64,000 nt of DNA from Palsa-343 sp036269135 (GCA_036269135.1 DATASQ010000053.1:136577-200576), one strand, 5' to 3'. Positions 16,672-24,613 are shown, numbered from the stretch's first letter. Notes: generated from the letters alone by a model not told the origin. Made by a program: numbers and translations.

Positions 16672-17654
16672 CCTTTCGTCGCACCGCCGGCCTCGCCGCT
16701 CTCGTGCCGCTCGCCTGCGGTCTTGCCGCCGCCCAGCAGGTTCCGGCGCCCGCCCCCGCCCGCGTCGAGTCGATCGCCACAGTCCCCATTGAAGGCGTCG
16801 CGCTTTCCGGTTCCTTATCCGTCGAGAACGGCCGCGCCACCATCGGCAACAACGGCACCATCACCGCGGGAGACAAAACGGCCAACGTCACCCTGACCCG
16901 TGGCGGCAATCTGAATGTCTGCGCCTCCACCAAAATTCACCTCTCCACCGACAACACCACCCCCGGCGGCGCGCTCATGATCGCCATCGACCGCGGCGCC
17001 ATCGAGGCGCATTACACCCCGGGGCAATATTCTGACGTGCTGCTCACGCCCGACCTGCGCATCCTCATCTCGCCGCCCGGCCAGGCCGACATCAGCCTGC
17101 GCGTGAACAACCAGGGCGACACCTGCCTCGACAATCACGGCGCGAATGCGCCCTACGTGCTGGCCAGCAGCCTCTTTGACGGCGGCGCCTATCGCGTGCA
17201 GCCCAACCAGCGCGTGCTCTTCGAACATGGCAGCCTGCACGCGGTGGTCGACAACGAGCAGGAGCCGTGTGGCTGTCCGCCAGCGCAGCCGCTCTCGGTC
17301 GCCAGCGAAGGCGTTCACGGCAAAACCCCGGCGAAACCCGGTGAGACCGTTGCCAAAAACAAGGCCGAAGCCGAGAATCCCTTCCCGATGGCCGAAAGCG
17401 AGGGATTGAAGCCGGCCCCGGCCACACCCACCACGCCCATCGTTCCCGTGGGCGAAGCGCACGCCCAGGTAGAGGCGCCCCTGACCTTCAACAGCAGTCA
17501 GCCGATCCTGCCCGATATGCCGGAGCGTCCTGTGTCGGCGAACACGCCTTCCACGGCCAGGCCCCGGCCCGTGGCAACCGAACCGGCAAAGCCACACCAC
17601 CCTGGCTTCTTCGGCCACATCGGCCACTTCTTCAAGCGGATGTTCGGCGGGTAG
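16668..17654 (+). CDS. Exported protein, FecR-like beta region
   Basis: 328-residue protein with a signal peptide (MTFRRTAGLAALVPLACGLAAAQ). Residues about 40-190 are beta-rich and include VTLTRGGNLNVC, IHLSTDN, ALMIAIDRGAIEAHY and QRVLFEHGSLHAVV, a pattern similar to FecR-type periplasmic domains in acidobacterial proteins. Two cysteine pairs are present (NVCAST...GDTCLDN and EPCGCPP). The C-terminal third is Pro/Ala-rich and low-complexity, ending in a basic HIGHFFKRMFGG tail. It overlaps trpG by four bases and is probably translationally coupled. FecR similarity is an inference from pattern; no sigma/anti-sigma partner is adjacent. Confidence 0.65.
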   Translation: MTFRRTAGLAALVPLACGLAAAQQVPAPAPARVESIATVPIEGVALSGSLSVENGRATIGNNGTITAGDKTANVTLTRGGNLNVCASTKIHLSTDNTTPGGALMIAIDRGAIEAHYTPGQYSDVLLTPDLRILISPPGQADISLRVNNQGDTCLDNHGANAPYVLASSLFDGGAYRVQPNQRVLFEHGSLHAVVDNEQEPCGCPPAQPLSVASEGVHGKTPAKPGETVAKNKAEAENPFPMAESEGLKPAPATPTTPIVPVGEAHAQVEAPLTFNSSQPILPDMPERPVSANTPSTARPRPVATEPAKPHHPGFFGHIGHFFKRMFGG

Positions 17655-17916
17655 TACGCTCCGCGCCGCTCGCGGCAGCCGTCCCCGAAACGCAGGGCCG
17701 CCTCATGTTGACAGCGTCCCTGCCATTCCCTAGAGTGGCTCTACTCATCCGAGTCGGCCCTGCAGCAACATCCTCGCGGAAGTTATCGGCAGCCAAATCC
17801 TCTCGTGCGCGCGATCCCCGGCCACTTCCCCTCGCGCTCCGTTCCCGGCTGTCTCCCCACCAACGAACCCGCGTCGATGCCCCCGGGAATGTCTGAAAAA
17901 TCAAGGAGAGTGGCTC

Positions 17917-18699
17917 GTGGCAACCGCATCGGCTGTGGGGAGACCCCGCTCAACGTGGCATGCACGCGCAACCTGGAGCGCGCGCGACGACAGAAGGGCC
18001 TTCATCGTCTGGCTGGCTCTGCTCTGGACTGGAATCCTCGCCGGTTTCGGCGTCGACTTTTCCCGATTCCTTCATGAAGCGCCGCCGGAGCCCGGAGTTG
18101 TCGATCTCCACGCCGTCGTCTTCACGGTCTGGATGCTCCTGCTCACCACCCAGGTCCTCCTTGTCGTCGGCGATCGCGTCGCCCTGCACCGCAGGCTGGG
18201 ATGGTTCGCCGCCGGCTGGGCCTGCCTCATGGCTGTCATGGGACCGTGGGCCGCCTTCGCTTCCCAGACGCTCGTCATCGGCGGACCCGAATACGATCCC
18301 GCCTTTCTCGCCATCCAGCTGGGCGGCATCACCGAGTTCCTCATCCTCCTCGCCTGGGGCATTTCGCTTCGCAGGAATCCCGCCGCCCACAAGCGCATCA
18401 TGATTCTCTCCACGGTCGCCCTCGTGGACGCCGGATTCAACCGCTTTGCCGAGTGGGTCTGGCCCACCGTGCCCGCGTCGCCGCTCGTCTGGTACGTCTG
18501 GGCCTTCTACGGCAATGTCCTGATCGTCGCCGCCATGGCCTCCTGGGACTGGTGGCGCGGCCGCCTCATGAAACAGTTCGCTGTCGGCGCGGTGTTCCTT
18601 CTCGCCGCCGAGGGCCTCGAAGATCTCCTCTACCACTGGGCTCCCTGGAAGGCCTTCACCACCAGCATGATCGCCGCCTGGGCCCGCCACTTCCGGTAG
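17917..18699 (+). CDS. Polytopic membrane protein
   Basis: 260-residue membrane protein starting at GTG 17917, supported by AAGGAGAG eight bases upstream. Seven hydrophobic helices are visible, starting with FIVWLALLWTGILAGFGVDF, then HAVVFTVWMLLLTTQVLLVV, a loop HRRLGWFAAGWACLM, ITEFLILLAWGISL, IMILSTVALVDAGF, WYVWAFYGNVLIVAAM and FAVGAVFLLAAEGL. The conserved HAVVFT and HRRLG blocks resemble bacterial proteins of the DUF2306/cytochrome-b561-like type, but I do not see a full heme ligand set with confidence. Function unassigned. Confidence 0.7.
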   Translation: MATASAVGRPRSTWHARATWSARDDRRAFIVWLALLWTGILAGFGVDFSRFLHEAPPEPGVVDLHAVVFTVWMLLLTTQVLLVVGDRVALHRRLGWFAAGWACLMAVMGPWAAFASQTLVIGGPEYDPAFLAIQLGGITEFLILLAWGISLRRNPAAHKRIMILSTVALVDAGFNRFAEWVWPTVPASPLVWYVWAFYGNVLIVAAMASWDWWRGRLMKQFAVGAVFLLAAEGLEDLLYHWAPWKAFTTSMIAAWARHFR

Positions 18700-18903
18700 C
18701 GCTCGGAGAGCGTTGCCTTACGGGCCACGGCGAGCCGTTGGGTCCGCCCTCCTCCCGCCTGCGCTAAAATCGAAGGGCCGGAGTCTGTTTCTGCGCGGAC
18801 CCATCGCGGTCCGCCACCGGGTGCCCCATCCTTGTCGCCGGCGTCGCGACAGGCTGGGTTCTCGCAATCTCTCCGCATCTATCTTCTGCAAGGAGCCTTA
18901 CCC

Positions 18904-19464
18904 ATGGCGATTCCCGCCACCCAAATGCGTCCGGGCATGATCATCAAGCACAACAACGATCTCCACCTTGTCTTCTCCGTGGAGCACCGCACGCCCGGCA
19001 ACCTGCGCGCCTTCATCCAGGCCAAGCTGCGGAACATCCGGACCGGCGCCATGTTCGTGGAGCGCTTCCGCTCCCCCGACCCCATCGAGCGCGTCATCGT
19101 CGATGAGATCCCCATGGAGTTCCTCTACAACGACGGCGACGACTACTACTTCATGAACACCGAAAACTACGAGCAGACCCACCTGAAGCGCGACACCCTG
19201 GGCGACGCGGTCGAATATCTCACCGCCAATCAGTCGATCAAGGTCTCGTTCCACGACGGCACGCCCGTCGGCATCGAGCTGCCCCAGACCGTCGAGCTGA
19301 CGGTCGTCGAAACGGAACCCGGACTGAAATCGGCAACCGCCTCCTCGGTGACCAAACCGGCGAAGACCGAAACCGGCCTCGTCGTCCAGGTGCCCCCCTT
19401 TATTAATGAAGGGGAGAAGATCCGGGTGGACACGGCAGAAGGCGCATACCTGAGCCGGGCCTAA
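18904..19464 (+). CDS. efp: Elongation factor P, Asn-tip type
   Basis: 186-residue EF-P, which binds between the P and E sites and relieves ribosomes stalled on polyproline. All three domains are present: the KOW-like N-domain (MRPGMIIKHNNDLHLV), the OB domain (DGDDYYFMNTENYEQ) and the C-terminal OB domain ending GEKIRVDTAEGAYLSRA. The tip loop reads RTPGNLRAF: where E. coli EF-P has modified Lys34 (KPGKGQAF), this protein has Asn33. So it cannot be beta-lysylated or rhamnosylated at that place. AAGGAG lies nine bases before the ATG at 18904. Confidence 0.97.
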   Translation: MAIPATQMRPGMIIKHNNDLHLVFSVEHRTPGNLRAFIQAKLRNIRTGAMFVERFRSPDPIERVIVDEIPMEFLYNDGDDYYFMNTENYEQTHLKRDTLGDAVEYLTANQSIKVSFHDGTPVGIELPQTVELTVVETEPGLKSATASSVTKPAKTETGLVVQVPPFINEGEKIRVDTAEGAYLSRA

Positions 19465-19621
19465 CGGCAGGGGTGCAGTTCCTGTCGCGGATTGCCGTCC
19501 CCGCCACGTCGAACGGCCACCCCGTGACCGCAGCTTTTAGGAGTTTGTGGGAACCGCCTGAAGCCCCGAGACATGAGCAAAACAGGAATAGCTGGCGGTG
19601 AAATGAAGGGGGCGAAGAAAC

Positions 19622-19637
19622 GGTGATGGATGTCACA
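19622..19637. promoter_or_regulatory. CRP/FNR-like dyad upstream of small membrane pair
   Basis: GGTGA-N6-TCACA matches the CRP consensus TGTGA-N6-TCACA at nine of ten positions. Its centre is about 93 bases before the likely transcription start (near 19723) of the small membrane gene at 19745. A second CRP-like site lies at 20251-20266. Confidence 0.4.
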
Positions 19638-19647
19638 TCCCTAAGGA

Positions 19648-19659
19648 CGATCATGATCG
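19648..19659. promoter_or_regulatory. 12-bp palindrome CGATCATGATCG
   Basis: A perfect palindrome in the leader region between efp and the small membrane gene at 19745. It is the middle of three dyads in 80 bases and could bind a dimeric repressor, or be chance. Confidence 0.3.
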
Positions 19660-19684
19660 AGACTGTCTGAGCAATGCACGAAAA

Positions 19685-19702
19685 GTTCACGAACTCGTGA
19701 AC
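19685..19702. promoter_or_regulatory. Operator-like inverted repeat GTTCACG-4-CGTGAAC
   Basis: A perfect 7-bp inverted repeat with a 4-base spacer. It overlaps a possible -35 element (TTCACG) whose -10 would be TACACT at 19711-19716 (spacer 19). Dimeric helix-turn-helix repressors commonly bind dyads of this form over a promoter. No such repressor is encoded nearby. Confidence 0.45.
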
Positions 19703-19744
19703 CGGCGGTGTACACTGCGGCATCCCACGAACCGAGGGTGCAAG

Positions 19745-19945
19745 GTGCCCGAAACCGAGAAGGACTCTGTTGCGGAGATGATTGCAGAGTTCCTGAGAGA
19801 AGCGGCGGTGCTGGTTTTGGTCTTCGTACCGCTGGAGTTGTACAAGCGCGGTCTATCCGTGGGATGGCTTGCTGGGATCATTGGGTTCAGCTTGGGCCTA
19901 TTAGCCTTTGGGATAGTGCTTGAAAGGATCAGGCCGATATGGTGA
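19745..19945 (+). CDS. Small membrane protein A of overlapping pair
   Basis: 66-residue protein from GTG 19745 (GAGGG lies about eight bases upstream). A short acidic N-terminus (VPETEKDSVAEMIAEFLREA) leads into two hydrophobic helices, AAVLVLVFVPLEL and VGWLAGIIGFSLGLLAFGIVL, ending in a basic LERIRPIW. An earlier ATG at 19697 would add 16 non-conserved residues across the promoter region and was not used. The last seven bases overlap the start of the next small gene. The patch around it has lower GC than its neighbours. No family recognised. Confidence 0.5.
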   Translation: MPETEKDSVAEMIAEFLREAAVLVLVFVPLELYKRGLSVGWLAGIIGFSLGLLAFGIVLERIRPIW

Positions 19946-20163
19946 CGGTGAACCAGGCTCTGACTGTGCTGGGCGTATATTTCGGTGCCCTCTTCGCCTT
20001 TGGGCTGTTTTGGACAAAGCGGGAGGCAGCAGCAAGGCGTCGCCGCCAAAAAGATGACCGGGGCTACGGCGAAGGAAGTCCGGCATCCGAAGAGCGTAGC
20101 CGAGAGAATGGTCATTACGCCGCATACGCTGACTCGCAACCGGAGATTGCGCACCTGCACTAA
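19939..20163 (+). CDS. Small membrane protein B of overlapping pair
   Basis: 74-residue protein from ATG 19939, overlapping protein A by seven bases, consistent with translational coupling. One N-terminal helix (ALTVLGVYFGALFAFGLFW) is followed by a strongly basic patch (KREAAARRRRQK) and a polar, Ser/Glu-rich cytoplasmic tail, i.e. a single-pass protein with a positive-inside tail. With protein A it could form a small membrane complex. No family recognised, and no toxin or holin assignment is made. Confidence 0.45.
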   Translation: MVTVNQALTVLGVYFGALFAFGLFWTKREAAARRRRQKDDRGYGEGSPASEERSRENGHYAAYADSQPEIAHLH

Positions 20164-20250
20164 CGCAGCGGTGGTCCGCATTGCGAAGCTGCCTGGTATC
20201 CCGTATCCCTTTCCCGGCCTTTTGTGGAAATCGTGTCAAGACCCCGGCGA

Positions 20251-20266
20251 TGTGACAAAAGTCACT
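20251..20266. promoter_or_regulatory. CRP/FNR-like dyad before candidate short transcript
   Basis: TGTGA-N6-TCACT matches TGTGA-N6-TCACA at nine of ten positions; the core GTGAC-AAAA-GTCAC is a perfect inverted repeat. It is followed four bases later by TTGATA, a possible -35, and 120 bases later by an intrinsic terminator. Confidence 0.45.
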
Positions 20267-20305
20267 GCCCTTGATACATAACGACTTCCACGCCAAAATA
20301 CCGGC

Positions 20306-20405
20306 CAAAAAGTGGCAGTAAATCCGCCCGGACTTGGTATTCTAAAAATAGAGGGCGAAAACGAAATTCTCCGCCCGCGAAGGCTGCCCATCCGGCAGCC
20401 TTTTC
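20306..20405 (+). ncRNA. Candidate short noncoding transcript
   Basis: If the TTGATA (20271-20276) and CAAAAT (20294-20299) elements work as a promoter, transcription from about 20306 would run about 100 bases to the strong terminator at 20380-20405 without crossing an open frame of any length. The upstream GAGGGCG...CGCCC pairing (about 20351-20376) would add a second stem. Alternatively this is only the 3' end of the small-membrane-gene transcript, or part of a dispersed repeat. No known RNA family is recognised. Confidence 0.25.
20380..20405 (+). terminator. Intrinsic terminator
   Basis: AAGGCTGCC pairs perfectly with GGCAGCCTT around a CATCC loop (9 base pairs), followed by TTTT and a T-rich tail on the plus strand. 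It would end transcripts from the small membrane pair or from a promoter within 20270-20300. Confidence 0.7.
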
Positions 20406-20633
20406 TGCTTCGGCCTCAGTGTTTCGAGGAGCGCTCACCCTGTCGCCCATGCCGCCGCCCGAACCCCGCCCCCTGAACCGGAGGGGGGATCGGAGAGGGG
20501 GATATTACCAAAGTGGCCCTGTCGAATCAGTGCTTCATCGTCACGACCCCATCGAAATTCGATCGATTGTTCCGCCCCCGCTCGCCAGGCTCCGTCGGGA
20601 ACCAGGGCAGGGTGGTTCGCGTAGGGTTTGAGT

Positions 20634-21943
20634 ATGGCGGGCCGATTGGGGTGGGAGTGGGTCGAGGCCGAGGTGGAGCGGACGGCCACGGAGTGGACCG
20701 GGTGCGCGGCGGCGCGGGCTCCCGAGGCGCGGCGTTATTCGATTCAGGAGCACCGGGAACGAGAGCGGGCGTACGACCGGGCTCTGGACGCCGTGGAGAA
20801 GGAGGCGAAGCGCGTCCGCCGGCGGGCTCGGTTCGGGGCGCGAGCCAGGGAAGGTGCCCAGGAGCGGATCACAGCGGCCTTTGCCCGGTTTTCGGCCGAG
20901 GCGCTGGGCCTCGGTGAGGACGCGATCGGGTTGCTGACAAACGACTTTCTGCCCGTGGGCACGCAACTGGCGCGCTGGGCGCGGGCGTTCGACCCCGGCC
21001 TGCCCATGGACGGGATCGTGCAGGCGTGCCGGAATGCCTGGACAGCCTGCGGGGTGCAGCCGCTGCTCGGCGAGCGGATCCGGCTAACGCCCGGGATTCT
21101 GGGATACAGCCTGCTCTATCCCTACAGCGACAATCATCTGGACCGGGTGGACCTGCCGGCCGAAGAAAAGCTCGCGGCCAGCCGTCGGTTCCGCGAGCGC
21201 CTGCGCGGCGAGGGGCTGCCGCCGGCGGACCTTTGGGAAAGAGCGGTCTGGGAGTTAGTGGGGTTGATCGAGGAGCAGTATCCCCGGGATCGGTATCCGC
21301 AGGTCTTCGATTGCCTGCTGGCGATCCATCGCGCGCAGGAGGAGAGCCTGCGGCAGCTGCGCGACGGCTGCTCGGGCGTTGAGCTGCTGCGGTTGAGCTG
21401 CACCAAGGGCGGAACCTCGGTGCTGGCGGACGCTTGCCTCGCGCAGCCGGAGCTGACGGAGGCGGAGAGCCGGTTCGGGTTTGCGTGGGGCGTGCTGCTG
21501 CAGCTCGGCGACGATCTGCAGGACATCGAGGACGATCTGGGGCGCGGGTCGGCAACCCTGTTTTCGACGGCGGCCCGGCGCGGCGAGTGCCTGGACGGAC
21601 TGGTCATTCAGCTTCTGCAGTTTGCCGAGCGCGTGGGGGCGCAGATGGAAACACTCCGCACGGCGACCCCATGCTCCAGGACCTGCTGCGGATGAGCTGG
21701 CGGTCGCTGATCCTGATGGCGGTGGCGGAGTCGCACACCTACTTTTCGCCGGCGTTTCTGCAGGAGGCGGAGGCCTGGTCGCCGTTCCGGTTTCGCTTTC
21801 TGCGAGAACGGCGGGTGCGCCTGGCCGGACGGCGAGGGCTCTACGGGACGTTGTTCGATCTGTTTTTGGCAGGCGAAGACGCAGCTCCGACCGAGCTGCC
21901 GGTCGCGAGTGGCCGGATGGGGCTGGCGGCGAACGTCGCGTAG
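20634..21943 (+). pseudogene. Class I isoprenoid-synthase-like protein, frameshifted near 21660
   Basis: From ATG 20634 the frame encodes an all-helical protein with YPYSDNHLD near residue 165 and LQLGDDLQDIEDDLGRGSA near residue 290. These resemble the two Asp-rich metal-binding motifs of class I prenyl/terpene synthase folds, the first degenerate. This frame ends at 21695 (...ATPCSRTCCG). The continuation HGDPMLQDLLRMSWRSL to LAANVA (21943) lies in the frame one base back, so a single base is missing near 21655-21668 (for example CTCCGCAC for CTCCGGCAC). Whole product about 436 residues. It may be a pseudogene, a sequencing error or, less likely, a recoded gene. No isoprenoid substrate can be given. 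Confidence 0.6.
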
Positions 21944-22052
21944 CCGCTCGCGGAGCGGCGGAGCGTTCGGCGGCGCGCGTTCGGCGGCGGCTTCCTCTGG
22001 CGAACGGGAATGATTAAGATTGGCGTTCAACCTCATACAAGGGAGGAACGCC

Positions 22053-24131
22053 GTGCTTCAGAGGTCCTGCCTGGTTGTCGCCGTTTTGGCCAGCCTGAGT
22101 TTTTCGGTGGCAGCGGCGGCGCAGAAGCCCACCGCCGGCCCCCCCGCACCGGAAACCGCGACGAAGATCGATCTGGGGCAGAGCGTTGCGGCGCTCTATG
22201 GGCCGTGGAGATTCCGCGTCGGCGATTCGCCCATCGATCCAAAGACGGGCGAGCCGCTCTGGGCGGAGCCGGGTTTCGACGATTCGGGATGGGAGACGGT
22301 CGATCTTTCGGGGCAGGGCTACGCGAACGATCCGATCATCGGGACCCCGGACTTCGTGCCGGGATGGACGGCGAAGGGACATCGGGGGTACTGGGGTTAC
22401 GCGTGGTACCGGATCCGCGTGGATGTAGCGAGCCGGCCGGGGGTCAAGCTGGCGATGGCGGGCCCCTCGGATGTGGATGACGTCTATCAGTTCTTTGACA
22501 ACGGCGGTCTGGTGGGAACCTTCGGCAACTTCGTCCCTGGGAAGGCGCCGACGCTGTATACGACGCGGCCGGTGATGTTCGAGCTTCCCACAGATCGGGC
22601 CGGCAGCGGCTCGCGTGTCTTCGCCTTCCGGTTGTACATGACGCCCTACACGCTGACGCAGCTGGACGATGTGGGCGGGTTTCATAACGCGCCGCTGTTG
22701 GGGGAACTGGGAGCGATCACCTCGCGGTACCAGGTGCAGTGGGAGGAACTCTACCGCGCCTATGCATCGGAGCTGATCGAGGCGATCGTCTTTGTCATTC
22801 TGGCTCTGGTGGCGATCAGCCTGCGGCTGTTCGACCGGACGGACCGGGTGTACTGGTGGATCGGTGCAGTGATGCTGGGGCAGGGGTTAGCGTCGGGGCT
22901 GATCGGCCTGGGCGCGTGGACGGAAGTGCTGAACGGCATGGAAGTCACAGTGACGCGGCTTGTGTTTCTGCAGGCGCTGCTGCTGGGTGGATGGGTGATG
23001 CTGTGGCGATCGTGGTTCCAGCAGCGCCGCCTGCGCTGGATCCCCCGCGTGCTTCCGGTCCTCATCGTGCTGCTGATGCTGGCCAGCTCTTTGGGCGAGA
23101 ATCTGTTTTTCGTGATCGTGCCGCAGCCGATAGCGCATCCGTTCCATGTCGTTTCCCTTGTGCTGCGGCTGGCGCTGTGGGGATTGCTGCTGCTGACGGT
23201 GGTGGAGGGGATTCAGGAGCAGGGTATCGAAGGCTGGCTGGCGCTGCCCGTGGTTCTGCTGGAAGGGATCGCGGCGTTCGGGCAGGAACTGGTCTATCTG
23301 CGCATTCACGAGATCTGGTTTCCGCTGGGCATCCAGTTCCAGGTATCGGATGTGGCGAGTCTGCTGCTGGTGACAACGCTGGCGGTTCTGCTGTTGCGGC
23401 GGCTGATCCTGACGGTGCGGCGGCAACGGCGGATGGCGCTGGATGTGAAGCAGGCGCAGGAGGTGCAGCAGGTGATTCTGCCCCAGGCGCGCACGGTGCT
23501 GCCGGGGTTTGCGATCGAAAGCGAGTACCGGCCGGCCCTGGATGTGGGCGGGGATTTCTTCCAGATCATTCCCAGCGAAGACGACGGGAGCCTTTTGATC
23601 GTGGCTGGGGACGTGACGGGCAAGGGGCTGCAGGCGGGGATGATGGTGGCGCTGCTGGTGGGGGCGATCCGGACGGTCGCCGGGTTCAGCGGCGATCCGG
23701 AGGTGATGCTGGCAGAGCTGAACCAGCGGCTGATCGGGCGCGGGGATGTGCAGGCGACCTGCCTGGCGCTGCAAATCGCCGCGGATGGATCGGCAACGCT
23801 GGTCAACGCCGGGCATCTGCCACCCTACCTCAACGGCCGGCCGATGGACGTCGAGGGATCGCTGCCGCTGGGGATCGTGGAGGAGCCGGATTTCACCGTG
23901 CTCCGCTTCACGCTGGCGGCGGACGACCGGCTGATGCTGCTCTCCGACGGTATCGCCGAGGCGAAGGATGCGAGCGGGCGGCTGTTCGGTTTTGAACGGG
24001 TGCTGGCGCTTGTGGGGAGCGCCCGCTCCGCGGAAGAGATTGCGATGGCGGCGCAGCGGTTCGGGCAGGACGACGACATCAGCGTGATCTCGGTGACGCG
24101 GACGGCGGTACCCGAAGGGGTGCTGGCGTAG
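22053..24131 (+). CDS. 7TM receptor with SpoIIE-type PP2C phosphatase domain
   Basis: 692-residue protein. GTG 22053 has GGGAGG upstream and opens a signal peptide ending AAAAQK. Residues about 40-230 form an extracytoplasmic beta-rich domain (YWGYAWYRIRVDV, FRLYMTPYTL) like those of DISM-type receptors. Seven hydrophobic helices follow (about 240-450), ending VASLLLVTTLAVLLLRRLI. A short coiled coil (LDVKQAQEVQQVILPQ) leads into a PPM/SpoIIE phosphatase: DVGGDFFQI, VAGDVTGKGLQAG and LLSDGIAEAKDA supply the metal-binding Asp residues, with QDDDISVISV at the end. It probably senses an external ligand and dephosphorylates an anti-anti-sigma factor, a partner-switch role inferred from the family; no STAS or anti-sigma gene is adjacent. 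Confidence 0.88.
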   Translation: MLQRSCLVVAVLASLSFSVAAAAQKPTAGPPAPETATKIDLGQSVAALYGPWRFRVGDSPIDPKTGEPLWAEPGFDDSGWETVDLSGQGYANDPIIGTPDFVPGWTAKGHRGYWGYAWYRIRVDVASRPGVKLAMAGPSDVDDVYQFFDNGGLVGTFGNFVPGKAPTLYTTRPVMFELPTDRAGSGSRVFAFRLYMTPYTLTQLDDVGGFHNAPLLGELGAITSRYQVQWEELYRAYASELIEAIVFVILALVAISLRLFDRTDRVYWWIGAVMLGQGLASGLIGLGAWTEVLNGMEVTVTRLVFLQALLLGGWVMLWRSWFQQRRLRWIPRVLPVLIVLLMLASSLGENLFFVIVPQPIAHPFHVVSLVLRLALWGLLLLTVVEGIQEQGIEGWLALPVVLLEGIAAFGQELVYLRIHEIWFPLGIQFQVSDVASLLLVTTLAVLLLRRLILTVRRQRRMALDVKQAQEVQQVILPQARTVLPGFAIESEYRPALDVGGDFFQIIPSEDDGSLLIVAGDVTGKGLQAGMMVALLVGAIRTVAGFSGDPEVMLAELNQRLIGRGDVQATCLALQIAADGSATLVNAGHLPPYLNGRPMDVEGSLPLGIVEEPDFTVLRFTLAADDRLMLLSDGIAEAKDASGRLFGFERVLALVGSARSAEEIAMAAQRFGQDDDISVISVTRTAVPEGVLA

Positions 24132-24136
24132 AGGGG

Positions 24137-24613
24137 CTATCGCGGGGAGACGGTCTGGAGAAAGCGGTCGAGAAGAAGGTCCTGGCCGCGGAAGATCTTT
24201 TTGCGGGCGGTCGCGAGATCGAACCAGGCCCCGCGGTCGGCTTCGGGGATTTCGATCTGGCGGCGGGAGCGTGGCGGCCATTCGACCAGGCAGGTATTGG
24301 AGACGAGGGTGGCGGGGTCGAAGTCGGCTTCGAGCGCCCAGGCCGTGACTTTCTTGCCGGAAGGCTGACGGACGGCGCCCAGGGGAAGGAAGTCGGTGGC
24401 GGGGCGGTCGAGCGCCAGCGCGGACCCGGTTTCTTCCTGAAATTCGCGCCGGGCGGCATCAAGGGCCGGTTCGCCCTCGTGGTATTCGCCTTTGGGGATC
24501 GACCAGGAGTCCTTTTTGGCCCAGAAGGGGCCGCCAGGATGAATCAGGAAGACTTCAAGTCCGGCGGAGGCGCGGCGGTAGAGAAGCAGTCCGGCGGAGG
24601 TTTTGTGCGGCAT
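24137..24613 (-). CDS. Nudix hydrolase
   Basis: 158-residue Nudix protein. The Nudix box GEYHEGEPALDAARREFQEE (followed by TG) fits GX5EX7REUXEEXGU. The N-terminal SAGLLLYRRASAGLEVFLIH and the SWSIPKGE turn place it near diadenosine-polyphosphate or general NTP-hydrolysing members of the MutT-like group. The gene converges on the SpoIIE phosphatase, ending six bases away. Substrate unknown. Confidence 0.92.
   Translation of the reverse strand: MPHKTSAGLLLYRRASAGLEVFLIHPGGPFWAKKDSWSIPKGEYHEGEPALDAARREFQEETGSALALDRPATDFLPLGAVRQPSGKKVTAWALEADFDPATLVSNTCLVEWPPRSRRQIEIPEADRGAWFDLATARKKIFRGQDLLLDRFLQTVSPR

Larger units (their letters stand above)
20164..20633. other. Gene-poor regulatory stretch with CRP-like site and terminator
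   Basis: 470 bases with no convincing gene. The first part has short open frames only. It holds a CRP-like dyad (20251-20266), TTGATA (20271-20276) as a possible -35, an AT-richer stretch, and a strong hairpin terminator (20380-20405). Downstream, 20406-20633 is an untranslated leader or spacer before the isoprenoid-synthase-like gene. From memory, Acidobacteriaceae genomes carry dispersed intergenic elements of this general look (TCAAGACCCC... AATAGAGGGC... hairpin); a search is needed to confirm. Confidence 0.5.

Noticed and set aside
19573..19626. 17-codon frame MSKTGIAGGEMKGAKKR upstream of the small membrane pair
   Set aside because: Too short to support, ends within the CRP-like dyad, and has no ribosome-binding site.
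19403..19723. 106-residue minus-strand frame across the efp end
   Set aside because: Overlaps the conserved efp C-terminus and the dyad region; composition is a shadow.
21650..21700. Programmed -1 frameshift as an explanation of the split isoprenoid gene
   Set aside because: No XXXYYYZ slippery heptamer or clear downstream structure was seen; a missing base is simpler.
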